A stretch of DNA of 64,000 nt from Halanaerobium polyolivorans (GCF_020711195.1 NZ_JAJFAT010000008.1:57966-121965), one strand, 5' to 3'. Positions 49,798 to 59,149 are shown, numbered from the stretch's first letter. The notes: a model not told the origin generated them from the letters alone. A program made the numbers and translations.

Positions 49798-51252
49798 TTA
49801 ATTCTCCTCTTCTGTTTGAACAATTTCCCATTCGGTTCCTCTTTGAGTATCAGTTACCTCAATCCCGATTTCTTTAAGTTGATCTCTGATTAAGTCGGCC
49901 TCTTCCCAGTTATTGTTATCTCTAGCTTTTTGCCTTAACTCAAGTAATAGTTCAATTAAAGGTTCAACTAAACCATCATCTTTAGTTTTGCCCTTTTCTA
50001 CTGAAAATTTAAGACCTAAAACAGCAGCTAATTCTAAAAACAATTCTTCACTTTCTTCTAAAATAGAAAAGTTTTTCTCATTGAGGCTGAAATCAGAACG
50101 ATTTATATAAGAATTAATTTCTCCCACAAAATCATGTAAAACACCTATTGCTTCTGCAGTATTAAAATCATCATCAAGTGCTTTTTTGAATTCACTTCTT
50201 TTTTCTTTAGTTTTTTCTAAAAATTCTTTGTCTAACTGATCACCAGAAGATGATTCTATATCACCACTTAAAACTTTGGCAAGCTCCTGGCGGGTATTTG
50301 CTAATCTATTCAGTGAAGTTTCTGCTTCTTCTAATTTCTCATATGAAAAATCGATAGGACTTCTGTAATGTCTTGTTAATAAGAAATATCTAATTACCTG
50401 AGCTGGAAATTCTTTTAAAACTTCTCGACTGGTAAAAAAGTTGCCCTGTGATTTAGACATTTTTTCTCCACTCAGATTAACAGTTCCATTATGCAGCCAA
50501 TATTTAACAAATTTCTGACCGCTGTAAGCTTCAGATTGAGCTATTTCATTTTCATGATGAGGGAAGATTAGATCTACTCCTCCACCATGAATATCAAAAG
50601 TTGCCCCTAATCTTTTCATAGACATTGCTGAGCATTCAATATGCCAGCCCGGCCAACCTTCACCCCAAGGGCTATCCCAACCTTCTCCTTCCTCTACCTT
50701 TTTCCAGAGAGCAAAATCTAAGGGATTTCTCTTATCTTCGTTAACTGCAATCCTGGCCCCTGCCTGCATATCCTCAAGTGACCTACCGGAAAGTTTACCA
50801 TAATCTTCAAAGCTATCTACACTAAAGTAAACATCTCCATTAATTGCATAAGCATAATTTTTTTCGATTAGGGTAGATACCATCTCTATGATTTCATCAA
50901 TATTTTCGCTCACCCGCAAATACTGATCTGCTGCTTTAATATTAAAAGATCTAATATCTTCTAAAAAAGCATTGGCATATTTATCTGCAAGCTCTGCTGC
51001 AGTCATCCCCTCTTCTTCGGCTCTTTTAACAATTTTTTCGTTAATATCAGTAAAATTAGAAATGTATTCTACTTCATAACCTTGATATTCTAAATAACGG
51101 CGAATGACATCATAATTGATTGCACTTCTAATGTGGCCTATGTGTGAGTAATTTTGTACTGTTAAACCACAGACATACATCCTCACCAGACCAGGTTCTA
51201 CTGTTTCAAATTTTTCTTTTTTATTATTTAAGGTATTATAAACCTTTAACAT
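49798..51252 (-). CDS. cysS: Cysteinyl-tRNA synthetase
   Basis: 484 residues. Class I synthetase: zinc/active-site CGLTVQNYSHIGHIRS with the HIGH-like sequence, GWHIECSAMS, HHENEIAQSEA and KMSKSQGN. Full length, with the C-terminal anticodon-binding part. It follows gltX after a 90-bp gap with a terminator, and is directly joined to thyX; no Mini-RNase III gene lies after it as in Bacillus. Confidence 0.97.
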   Translation of the reverse strand: MLKVYNTLNNKKEKFETVEPGLVRMYVCGLTVQNYSHIGHIRSAINYDVIRRYLEYQGYEVEYISNFTDINEKIVKRAEEEGMTAAELADKYANAFLEDIRSFNIKAADQYLRVSENIDEIIEMVSTLIEKNYAYAINGDVYFSVDSFEDYGKLSGRSLEDMQAGARIAVNEDKRNPLDFALWKKVEEGEGWDSPWGEGWPGWHIECSAMSMKRLGATFDIHGGGVDLIFPHHENEIAQSEAYSGQKFVKYWLHNGTVNLSGEKMSKSQGNFFTSREVLKEFPAQVIRYFLLTRHYRSPIDFSYEKLEEAETSLNRLANTRQELAKVLSGDIESSSGDQLDKEFLEKTKEKRSEFKKALDDDFNTAEAIGVLHDFVGEINSYINRSDFSLNEKNFSILEESEELFLELAAVLGLKFSVEKGKTKDDGLVEPLIELLLELRQKARDNNNWEEADLIRDQLKEIGIEVTDTQRGTEWEIVQTEEEN

Positions 51253-51294
51253 TTACTTCACTCCTTTCTGGCTAAAATATTCTTCTCAATATTC

Positions 51295-51332
51295 TAAAAA
51301 GAGCCTTCTCTATTTTCAAGAAAAGACTCTTT
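51295..51332 (-). terminator. Terminator between gltX and cysS
   Basis: AAGAGTCTTTTCT/AGAGAAGGCTCTT arms on the minus strand with two mismatches and a seven-base loop, then TTTTTAG. It leaves about 45 nt before the cysS start, so cysS expression depends on readthrough or an unseen promoter. Confidence 0.7.
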
Positions 51333-51342
51333 AATTATTCTT

Positions 51343-52809
51343 TTATTCGGCCAATTGAAGAGCACTATCAAGCCGCTTGGCAACTTCATCTGCTCCAAAA
51401 ATTGAAATTACACTTGTCATTTCTGGGCCAGATCCTTTACCGGTAATTGCTAGTCTAGTTGGATGATAAATTGTTCGACCACCTACATCTAATTCATTTT
51501 TTAGTTCTTTGAAAATCTCTGCTACCCTCTCAGGAGTTAATTCTTTTTTTGCATATAATTTTTCTTTTAAAGACTCAAAAACCAATTTAACATCTTCACC
51601 ACTAAATTCTTCTGCTGCTGCTGCTTGATCTTCGAATTGAATATCTGTTAAAAATAGTTCTGCTTCGGTTGGTATTTGAGCAAGATAATCAACACCTGTT
51701 CTTGCTTCATCAATTACTTTAGCTAACCAATCTCTATTTTCTTCAGCATAATCTTTATCAATCAAATCACTTTCAATCAAAAAGGGTATTGAAAGCTCAA
51801 CTATTCTCGGCAGCTCTGCAGCTCTAATATATTTAGCATTCATCCAATTTAATTTTTCTCTATCAAAAACCGCTCCACTTTTATTTACATCTTCAAGTGC
51901 AAAGCGAGCAACAATTTCTTCTTTTGATAAAATTTCTTCTTCATCACCACTTGACCAACCTAAAAGGGCCATAAAGTTAAATAAAGCTTCTGGTAAATAC
52001 CCCTGTTCTCTAAACTCACCTACATAAACAGAGTCTTTACTTCGCTTTTTAAGCTTTGCTTTATTCTCATCTAAAATTAATGGTAAATGTGCAAATTCAG
52101 GCAGCTCAAAACTAAGCGCCTCATAAAGCATGATTTGTTTAGGAGTATTAGATAAATGATCTTCTCCTCTAATCACATGGGAGATCTTCATTAAAGCATC
52201 ATCAATAACTACTGCAAAATTATAAGTTGCCATCCCATCTGATTTAAAAATTATAAAATCATCTAAAACTGAACTTTTAAATTCAACTTTACCTCGAATA
52301 ATATCATCAACAACAATAGTTCTTTCTTCTTCAGGCATCTTAAATCTTAATACATAATCTCTACCTTCAGCTTCATACGCTTCTTTTTCTTTTTGGCTAA
52401 GATTGCGGCAGCTGCCATCATAGCGTGGCATTTTATCATTTTCCGCTGCTTTTTTTCGCATTTCCTCTAGTTCAGCTTGAGTGCAGTAGCATTTATATGC
52501 ACTACCAGATTCTAACAATTTTTCTCCGTATTTTTGATAGATATCAAGTCTTTCGGTCTGACGATAGGGACCATATTCACCACCAAGTCCAACCCCTTCA
52601 TCAGCATCAAGACCTAACCACTGCATTTCACGGATTATTATTTCTTCAAATTCTTTGCTAGATCTAGCTTGATCAGTATCTTCTATTCTTAAAACTAATT
52701 CTCCACCTTTTTGCTCTGCAACCAACCAATTAAACAGAGCAGTCCTCATATTTCCAATATGTATTTTCCCAGTTGGACTGGGTGGAAAACGCAACCTTAT
52801 ATTATCCAT
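51343..52809 (-). CDS. gltX: Glutamyl-tRNA synthetase
   Basis: 488 residues. Class Ic synthetase: RFPPSPTGKIHIGNMRTALFNWL (HIGH motif), GEDHLSNTPKQIMLYEAL and the KLKKRSKDS form of KMSKS. The C-terminal anticodon-binding region is present. Whether it is discriminating or also charges tRNA-Gln cannot be told from what I can see. It follows the CBS-HutP gene by 26 nt. Confidence 0.96.
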   Translation of the reverse strand: MDNIRLRFPPSPTGKIHIGNMRTALFNWLVAEQKGGELVLRIEDTDQARSSKEFEEIIIREMQWLGLDADEGVGLGGEYGPYRQTERLDIYQKYGEKLLESGSAYKCYCTQAELEEMRKKAAENDKMPRYDGSCRNLSQKEKEAYEAEGRDYVLRFKMPEEERTIVVDDIIRGKVEFKSSVLDDFIIFKSDGMATYNFAVVIDDALMKISHVIRGEDHLSNTPKQIMLYEALSFELPEFAHLPLILDENKAKLKKRSKDSVYVGEFREQGYLPEALFNFMALLGWSSGDEEEILSKEEIVARFALEDVNKSGAVFDREKLNWMNAKYIRAAELPRIVELSIPFLIESDLIDKDYAEENRDWLAKVIDEARTGVDYLAQIPTEAELFLTDIQFEDQAAAAEEFSGEDVKLVFESLKEKLYAKKELTPERVAEIFKELKNELDVGGRTIYHPTRLAITGKGSGPEMTSVISIFGADEVAKRLDSALQLAE

Positions 52810-52835
52810 TATAATAAATTCCTCCCTAAGAAATA

Positions 52836-53627
52836 TTAAATAACACTTGTTCCAACAGTCAGATGTTCAGGTCCATCAACCAGAGCATGGCCAAATTTGC
52901 CAAAAATAGCTACAGAAACATGGCCTTCACCTCTTACAACGGCAATTTTAAAACCACCACCAAGGCCCGGATTGACAAGTGCTAACTGACTGTAGGCATC
53001 TTTAACTGCATTAGAAATAGCCATTTTTTCTCTGGCATTTTCATTAATAACTCCTCTGGCAATTGCAGCAACAGTTGTGCTTTCACGCAGTTTTATAGGC
53101 AGCTTTTCTGCACTTGCTCCTGTTTGGGTTATTGCACCCCTGTATCCATAACCCTGGATTTTTTTTAACCAATATTCTTCATAATCTCTGCTTCTAGTCA
53201 TAGATAGATAAATCGCAGAACTTTCTGGAGTAATAGTTTTCTTTTCTATCTCCATCTCTGCTTCCTCATCTTTTAAGTATCCATAAACAATATCTTCAGA
53301 GGTTACAATTCCAACCAGCTCCTGTTTATCATTAAAAACAGGCAGACCTCCTATATGATTATCAGAGATTTTTTTAGCTGCATCCTGAACGGTCTTTTTT
53401 TCATTGATAATAATTAAATCTTCGGACATAAAATCTTCAACTGGTGCTTGAAGATCTTTTTCAGAAATTATATCACCATCTGTAAGCATACCCACTAAAT
53501 CCCCATTATCTACTACTAAAAGTCTTCCGATTTTATTTATTGATAAAATTTTCTCTGCTTCCATGATAGTTGCATCTGGATTAATTGTAAATGGATTAGC
53601 AGTCATTATATCTTTAACTAACATCAT
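52836..53627 (-). CDS. CBS-domain pair fused to a HutP-like RNA-binding domain
   Basis: 263 residues. Two CBS repeats fill about residues 5-120 (DIMTANPFTINPDATIMEAEKIL; GIVTSEDIVYGYL), a ligand-sensing module that usually binds adenosine nucleotides. The remainder (about 140-263) looks like HutP: the helix pair AIARGVINENAREKMAISNAVKDAYSQLA, then FKIAVVRG, HVSVAIFGKFG and DGPEHLTVG. HutP of Bacillus is a histidine- and Mg-dependent antiterminator. By eye the late His (255) is kept but the two earlier His ligands appear to be Lys and Ser, so the ligand may differ. It lies 4 nt after ispF. Function unknown. Confidence 0.8.
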   Translation of the reverse strand: MMLVKDIMTANPFTINPDATIMEAEKILSINKIGRLLVVDNGDLVGMLTDGDIISEKDLQAPVEDFMSEDLIIINEKKTVQDAAKKISDNHIGGLPVFNDKQELVGIVTSEDIVYGYLKDEEAEMEIEKKTITPESSAIYLSMTRSRDYEEYWLKKIQGYGYRGAITQTGASAEKLPIKLRESTTVAAIARGVINENAREKMAISNAVKDAYSQLALVNPGLGGGFKIAVVRGEGHVSVAIFGKFGHALVDGPEHLTVGTSVI

Positions 53628-53631
53628 CAGT

Positions 53632-54147
53632 CTACTCTCCTCCTTCTATGGAATTATAGAAATCCCATAATTTCTTCTCAATTAAACTAACAACAGCATA
53701 AGCTGCCATTCCTTCTTCACGTCCAACAAAACCCATTTTTTCATTAGTTGTTGCCTTAAAGTTAATTTTAGCTTTAGAAATCTCTAAATCTTCAGCCAGA
53801 GAATTTACTATCTTTTCTCTATAACTTTGTAGTTTAGGTTTTTCTGCAACAATTTGTAGATCACAATTATTTATCAAATATTTTTCAGCCTTAACTTCTA
53901 AAACAATCTTTTTAAGCAGTTTTGAACTGCTGATATCTTTATATTCAGGATCATCATCAGGAAAATGAGTACCAATATCTCCTTTACCCAATGCTCCAAG
54001 CAGAGCATCAATTAATGCATGAATTAATAGATCTGCATCAGAGTGTCCTTTTAAGCCAAATTGAGAAGGGATTTCAACCCCTCCTAAAAGCAGCTTTCTC
54101 CCCTTTACCAAACGATGACTATCATAACCAAATCCAACTTTTAACAA
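53632..54147 (-). CDS. ispF: 2-C-methyl-D-erythritol 2,4-cyclodiphosphate synthase
   Basis: 171 residues. MEP isoprenoid pathway. FGYDSHRL holds the metal-binding Asp and His, GHSDADLLIHALIDALLGALGKGDIGTHFPDDD the other ligand and active site, and KATTNEKMGFVGREEGMAAYA the C-terminal motif. It begins with TTG directly after the ispD stop, with AGGAGA inside the ispD end, so translation is coupled. Confidence 0.97.
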   Translation of the reverse strand: MLKVGFGYDSHRLVKGRKLLLGGVEIPSQFGLKGHSDADLLIHALIDALLGALGKGDIGTHFPDDDPEYKDISSSKLLKKIVLEVKAEKYLINNCDLQIVAEKPKLQSYREKIVNSLAEDLEISKAKINFKATTNEKMGFVGREEGMAAYAVVSLIEKKLWDFYNSIEGGE

Positions 54148-54837
54148 TTACCTTCTCTCCTTTAAAATTACCTCGGCAGGTTTTAAGTCCTCTGCAGTGG
54201 TAATTTTGAGATTATTATAATCTCCATCAACTATATAGACTTTTTCCCCAAGTAATTCTACTAAAGAAGCATCATCAAGGGCTTTATCTTTATCATAACT
54301 ATGATGTGCTTTTTTTATTAAATCCAGCTCAAATGCTTGTGGGGTCTGAATTGCACGAAGTTTATCTCGATTTAGAGTTTGCTGAGAAATTGAGTCTTCA
54401 ACAAGTGTAATTGTGTCTTTAACTTTTACCCCACAGCTAACTGCTTTATGCTTTTTTACAGCCTGATAGGTAGATTCAATTAAAAATTTTTTAATCAAAG
54501 GTCTTGCCCCATCATGAATTAATACATAAGAAATATTGTCATTTAAAGAGCTAATACCATTATAAACCGATTCTTTTCTGCTCTTACCTCCTGATACTAA
54601 AGACAAATTCTTTTGGGCAGAATAAGAAAACAGTGCTTTAATTTTCTTTTTAAAATAATCTATTTCTTTATTGTTAAGCACAATTACAATTTCTGCTGCT
54701 TTACCCCAATCTGCAAAAGCTTTAATAGTATAATATAAAATGGGTTTGCCAAGCAGAGGTAAAAATTGTTTGTTTATATTATGACCCATTCTTTTTCCCT
54801 GACCAGCAGCAGCAATAACAACTCCTACTTTGTTCAT
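54148..54837 (-). CDS. ispD: 2-C-methyl-D-erythritol 4-phosphate cytidylyltransferase
   Basis: 229 residues. MEP pathway step that makes CDP-ME. VIAAAGQGKRMG is the CTP loop, followed by NKQFLPLLGKPIL, HDGARPLI and TPQAFELDLI. The ATG at 54837 lies behind GAGGATGG; the frame is open upstream into the PIN-TRAM gene but the N terminus fits the family. The PIN-TRAM, ispD, ispF order is standard for Firmicutes. Confidence 0.97.
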   Translation of the reverse strand: MNKVGVVIAAAGQGKRMGHNINKQFLPLLGKPILYYTIKAFADWGKAAEIVIVLNNKEIDYFKKKIKALFSYSAQKNLSLVSGGKSRKESVYNGISSLNDNISYVLIHDGARPLIKKFLIESTYQAVKKHKAVSCGVKVKDTITLVEDSISQQTLNRDKLRAIQTPQAFELDLIKKAHHSYDKDKALDDASLVELLGEKVYIVDGDYNNLKITTAEDLKPAEVILKERR

Positions 54838-54853
54838 ATTAAGACCATCCTCT

Positions 54854-55939
54854 TTAATTTGTTTTTGGACGAGCAAAAATCATTCGTCCAGCTGCTGTTT
54901 GGAGAATACTGGTTACAAGAACCGAAACATCATCTCCGATATATTTAACCCCATCTTCAATAACAATCATTGTTCCATCGTCAAGATAAGCAACTCCCTG
55001 ACCATTTTCTTTTCCTTCTTTGATAACTTTTACATCCATCTGTTCTCCAGGCAGCACAACAGGTTTAACCGCATTGGCAAGCTCGTTAATATTTAGCACA
55101 TTAACTCCCTGCAGTTCTGCAACTTTATTTAAATTATAGTCATTTGTCAGTACTTTAGCATCCAAATTTTTAGCTAATCTAACAAGTTTACTGTCAACTT
55201 CAGATATTTCATCAAAGTCGGCATCAATAATTTTAACCTTTATTTTAACATCATTTTGCATTTGTCTTAAAATATCAAGCCCTCTTCTGCCGCGATTTCT
55301 TTTTAAATCATCAGAAGAATCAGCAATATGCTGCAGCTCTTCTAAAACAAATTCAGGAATAATAAAATTACCTTCAATAAAACCAGTTTTACAAATATCA
55401 AAAATTCTTCCATCTATAATTACACTTGTATCTAGAATCTTGTCACTTCCAGTTTTTTTAGCTTTAGTAAAATCAAGATTTTCTTTATTACTCTGAAATA
55501 GAAAAGAGCTTATTTCTTTTTCTTTATGAATTGCAAGAGCAAAACCCATATAGGTAAAGGTGATGTTAATTAGTATCTGTAAAGGCATACCTATACGTGG
55601 AATATTAGGAATAGAAAATACAAAATTTATAATAGCACCAATAATAAGACCAATAATTAGTCCAATAATTGCAATAACAATTTTTTTCCAGGTTATATCT
55701 TTAACTTTGACTTCAAAATCCATAATAAAATTAAGCAGTTGATTTAAAGCATAAAATATAATAAAATAACCCAGCAAAAAACCCAGCAACACAGCAAAAA
55801 ACTGCGTTGTTAAGAAAAAATCACCTATATTCTGCCAGCTAAATTGATATTCTGTGGCCAGGCCAAAAATATCAACCAGATGATAAGCTATAATACCTCC
55901 AAAAATAGCGAATATATAGCGCATTATCTTTTTCAACAT
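54854..55939 (-). CDS. Membrane-anchored PIN-TRAM domain protein (YacL family)
   Basis: 361 residues. Four N-terminal membrane segments (about 7-30, 45-70, 88-110, 118-135), then a PIN nuclease domain (DTSVIIDGRI ... FVLEELQHIADS ... RGRRGLDIL ... VDSKLVRLAKNLDAKVLTNDYNLNKV) with the usual acidic residues, then a TRAM domain (GEQMDVKVIKEGKENGQGVAYLDDGTMIVI). Domain layout matches Bacillus YacL. Role is not firmly established; RNA cleavage or binding at the membrane is plausible. Between carD and ispD as in relatives. Confidence 0.92.
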   Translation of the reverse strand: MLKKIMRYIFAIFGGIIAYHLVDIFGLATEYQFSWQNIGDFFLTTQFFAVLLGFLLGYFIIFYALNQLLNFIMDFEVKVKDITWKKIVIAIIGLIIGLIIGAIINFVFSIPNIPRIGMPLQILINITFTYMGFALAIHKEKEISSFLFQSNKENLDFTKAKKTGSDKILDTSVIIDGRIFDICKTGFIEGNFIIPEFVLEELQHIADSSDDLKRNRGRRGLDILRQMQNDVKIKVKIIDADFDEISEVDSKLVRLAKNLDAKVLTNDYNLNKVAELQGVNVLNINELANAVKPVVLPGEQMDVKVIKEGKENGQGVAYLDDGTMIVIEDGVKYIGDDVSVLVTSILQTAAGRMIFARPKTN

Positions 55940-55976
55940 GATCTCTCACCCCCTTCCAGACAAGAGTGTTTTTGAT

Positions 55977-56477
55977 TTATGACTCAAGATCTTCTTCGTC
56001 TAGAATAAAGAGATCATCCATTTTTTCAGCAATTTCTTCTTCATCCATATCTTTAGCCAGAACTAATTCACTAATCAATATTTTTCTTGCATTGCTGAGC
56101 ATCTTTTTTTCACCAGTTGATAAACCTTTTTCTCTATCTCTAATACTTAGGTTTCTTACAACTTCAGCAACTTCAAAAATATCGCCAGTCTTTAGTTTTT
56201 CTTGATTAGCCCTATAACGTCTGTTCCAGTTTTGTGACATCTTGCTTTTCTCACCATTTAAAAGTTTAAATACATCATCAGCCTTTTGTTCAGAAATAAC
56301 ATCCCTAATCCCTATTTTGTCAATTTTATCGACAGGAATCATTACCTTCATTTCTCCTATAGGTAATTTCATTATATAGTATTTCTTTTTTTCATCCAAA
56401 ATAGTTTTGGTTTCAATACCTACAATTGTACCAGCACCATGATTTGGATAAACGACTTTATCGCCTATTTTATACAT
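55977..56477 (-). CDS. carD: CarD/CdnL-type RNA polymerase-binding regulator
   Basis: 166 residues. The N-terminal Tudor-like RID (MYKIGDKVVYPNHGAGTIVGIE ... YYIMKLPIGEMKVMIP) binds the polymerase beta subunit; the helical C-terminal part contacts promoter DNA in the family. The ATG at 56477 follows GAGGAG; the longer frame to 56516 would begin at the predicted transcription start and is rejected. It has its own consensus promoter. Confidence 0.93.
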   Translation of the reverse strand: MYKIGDKVVYPNHGAGTIVGIETKTILDEKKKYYIMKLPIGEMKVMIPVDKIDKIGIRDVISEQKADDVFKLLNGEKSKMSQNWNRRYRANQEKLKTGDIFEVAEVVRNLSIRDREKGLSTGEKKMLSNARKILISELVLAKDMDEEEIAEKMDDLFILDEEDLES

Positions 56478-56522
56478 CTTACCCACTCCTCTTTTGTGAA
56501 AGCAATAAAAATCCACCTTACA

Positions 56523-56551
56523 ATTATATCATCTCAAAAAGCGGCAGTCAA
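56523..56551 (-). promoter_or_regulatory. Promoter of carD
   Basis: TTGACT (56546-56551), 17 bp, TATAAT (56523-56528) on the minus strand; initiation near 56516. Confidence 0.85.
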
Positions 56552-56595
56552 TTTATGCAGCTTTTAAAGAATTTAAGTTATTATGCGTGCCAAAA

Positions 56596-57675
56596 TTAAA
56601 TATGCCTATCCAATAAAACCTGATCTCTTAGTCTTCTTAATCCATCTTTAATTGCTTGAGCTCTTACTTCACCAATTCCATCTACATCATCTAGTTCATC
56701 GACTGATGCCCTTATAATGGCCTGTAGGTCATTAAATTCCTCAACTAAATTTTCGATTACCGGCATCGGCAGTCTGGGTATTTTCTTTAAAATCCTATAA
56801 CCCCTGGGTGATACTGATTCATCAAGTGTATTTACACTGCCACTATAACCAAGAGCTTTACTGATTGTATTAAGAGTTAATATTTCATCTGAAGACCAAT
56901 CTGTTAAACTTTCTAAAACTTCTTCAGGATGACTTAAATCTGCTTCTAATTCTTGAGAAATATAGTCTTCTATTAAAAGCAAACCTTCTTCTTCAACATT
57001 GCTGACCAGCTCTTCTAACTGCATTTTAATCAAACGGCCTTCTGATCCTAATTCGGCAATATATTTTTCTATTTCCCGCTGAATTTTTAATACCATTTCG
57101 GTTCTCTGAATTACAGTTACAACATCAGAAACGGTCACTAAATCTTCAAACTCAAGGGCACTGAGATTTGTTAATGCCTGATCAAATACCGAGCGGTATT
57201 TATCTAAAGTCTGTATAGCTTGATTTGCTTTAACAAGCACAACCCTAATGTCTTCTAAAATATGTTTTGAATCCTTTTTATAAATCGTAATTATAGAGCG
57301 CCGCTGTGAAATAGCTATTACCAGTTCACCTGTCTGACGAGCTACACGCTCTGCTGTTTTATGTCGGGTACCTGTTTCAGAAGATTCTATAGTAGGATCA
57401 GGAATAAGCTGGGCATTGGCAAATAAAATATTTTCTGCATCTTGGTCTAATACTATTGCGCCATCCATTTTTGCAAGTTCATATAATCTTGCCGGAGTTA
57501 TAGAAGCATCGATTCGAAACCCATCATTGACCAGATCCAGCACTTCTTCTTTATCACTGATAACAAGCAAACCACCTGTTTGCGCCCGGAGAATATTCTC
57601 CAAACCATCTCTTAATATTGTTCCTGGAGCAAGGATTTTAAGAATCTCATGCAGCTTATCATCAATCTCCTCCAT
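56596..57675 (-). CDS. disA: DNA integrity scanning diadenylate cyclase DisA
   Basis: 359 residues. N-terminal DAC domain with DGA (71-73) and the second motif reading Arg104-His105-Lys106 (GTRHKTAER) where the well-studied enzymes have RHR. A helical linker and a C-terminal helix-hairpin-helix DNA-binding part (VDELDDVDGIGEVRAQAIKDGLRRL) follow. Makes c-di-AMP and stalls at branched DNA in Bacillus. It lies directly after radA, its usual neighbour, whose product restrains DisA in Bacillus. Confidence 0.96.
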   Translation of the reverse strand: MEEIDDKLHEILKILAPGTILRDGLENILRAQTGGLLVISDKEEVLDLVNDGFRIDASITPARLYELAKMDGAIVLDQDAENILFANAQLIPDPTIESSETGTRHKTAERVARQTGELVIAISQRRSIITIYKKDSKHILEDIRVVLVKANQAIQTLDKYRSVFDQALTNLSALEFEDLVTVSDVVTVIQRTEMVLKIQREIEKYIAELGSEGRLIKMQLEELVSNVEEEGLLLIEDYISQELEADLSHPEEVLESLTDWSSDEILTLNTISKALGYSGSVNTLDESVSPRGYRILKKIPRLPMPVIENLVEEFNDLQAIIRASVDELDDVDGIGEVRAQAIKDGLRRLRDQVLLDRHI

Positions 57676-57720
57676 TGCATCACCCCCTAGATATTTTTTA
57701 GTTTTTATTATTTTGATTAG

Positions 57721-59094
57721 TTATTTGTTTTTTAAAATAATCTTTATAAATTCGGCAATATTTTTTACTCCATCAATTTTAATCTCTGGATCAAAATTTA
57801 AACTTTTTAGATTGCCAGCAGGAATTACACAATGTTTAAAGCCAAGTTTTTTAAGTTCATTAACCCTTTTTTTGATCTGACTAACTGCTCTTACTTCACC
57901 TGCAAGTCCTATCTCACCTATTACAGCACTTTTATTATTAATAGCTATATTACGATAACTGGAAATAACTGCTGCAGCTATAGCAAGATCTAAACCAGGT
58001 TCCTCTACATTAATCCCACCAGTTATATTCATATTTACATCCTGGTCTTTAAAATTAACCCCGAGTCTTTTTTCTAAAACAGCTAGGAGTAGGGAAAGCC
58101 TTTTATGATCAACACCCTTTGTTAATCTTTGCGGGGAAGAAAAGGCAGCATCTGTGACCAGAGCCTGTAGTTCAACTAAAAGCACTCTGCTCCCTTCTAA
58201 AATAGGAGTGATAATTGAACCAGAAACATCTGCTGGTCTTTCATTGATAAAAAAACTTGAAGGGTTACTAACCTCTTTGATCCCATTTTCTTTCATTTCA
58301 AAAACACCAATCTCATTGGTTGAGCCATAGCGATTTTTTTTTGCCCTTAACATTCTATACATATGATAGTTATCTCCCTCAAACTGAAGTACAGTATCTA
58401 CCAGATGTTCTAGAACCCTTGGTCCAGCTAATTCTCCCTCTTTAGTAACATGCCCGATTAAAATAATTGGAATAGACGTTGTTTTAGCCAGTTTTAACAA
58501 TCTATTGGTCACTTCTTTAATCTGGGTTAAGTTACCAGGAGAAGCATCCAATTCTGGGATATGTACTGTTTGAATTGAATCAACTACAATCAAGGAATAA
58601 TCCTTGTGCTCAGAAATGTGATCTTCTAAAGTTAAATAATCTCTTTCATCAAAAATATTTAGATTTTCATTTAAACAATTTAATCTTTCAGCTCGCATTT
58701 TTATCTGCTGAGCAGATTCTTCCCCTGACATATAAAGTGTTTTACCATATTTTTGACTAAAAAGAGAAGCCACCTGAAGTATTAGTGTTGATTTACCAAT
58801 ACCAGGGGCTCCACCAAGTAATATAAGAGAGCCAGAAACAACCCCACCACCAAGCACCCTATCAAGTTCTTCAATATTTGTCTGAAGGCGCTGTTTTACT
58901 GCAGAATTGATTTTAGTAATCGGCTGAGGGCTTTTCTCCTCTCTTAGAATATTTTTTTTAGCTTTATTTTTATCCTTGCTTTCAATTTTTTCTTTAAAAC
59001 TATTCCAGGCTCCACAGCTGGAACATTTACCCATCCAATTTACTGTTTTATATCCACATTCCTGACAGATATAAAAGCGCTTTTCTTTTGCCAT
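57721..59094 (-). CDS. radA: DNA repair protein RadA (Sms)
   Basis: 457 residues. N-terminal zinc finger (CQECGYKTVNWMGKCSSCGAWN), RecA-like ATPase with Walker A GGAPGIGKST and Walker B LIVVDSIQT, the RadA-specific KNRYG motif, and the Lon-like C-terminal domain (GGINVEEPGLDLAIAAAVIS). Branch-migration helicase for recombination. 45 nt before disA; its own promoter separates it from clpC. Confidence 0.97.
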   Translation of the reverse strand: MAKEKRFYICQECGYKTVNWMGKCSSCGAWNSFKEKIESKDKNKAKKNILREEKSPQPITKINSAVKQRLQTNIEELDRVLGGGVVSGSLILLGGAPGIGKSTLILQVASLFSQKYGKTLYMSGEESAQQIKMRAERLNCLNENLNIFDERDYLTLEDHISEHKDYSLIVVDSIQTVHIPELDASPGNLTQIKEVTNRLLKLAKTTSIPIILIGHVTKEGELAGPRVLEHLVDTVLQFEGDNYHMYRMLRAKKNRYGSTNEIGVFEMKENGIKEVSNPSSFFINERPADVSGSIITPILEGSRVLLVELQALVTDAAFSSPQRLTKGVDHKRLSLLLAVLEKRLGVNFKDQDVNMNITGGINVEEPGLDLAIAAAVISSYRNIAINNKSAVIGEIGLAGEVRAVSQIKKRVNELKKLGFKHCVIPAGNLKSLNFDPEIKIDGVKNIAEFIKIILKNK

Positions 59095-59149
59095 AAAAAT
59101 TATCTCCTAATTGAAGGATTTGAGCAAAGTTTCATAATTCTTATCTACA

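Noticed and set aside
51253..51342. T-box riboswitch before cysS
   Set aside because: The gap is only 90 nt, too short for a T-box, and no TGGNACCGCG-type sequence is present; it is a plain terminator.
57416..57880. Plus-strand open frame of 154 codons
   Set aside because: Antisense to disA and the end of radA, no motif and no promoter.
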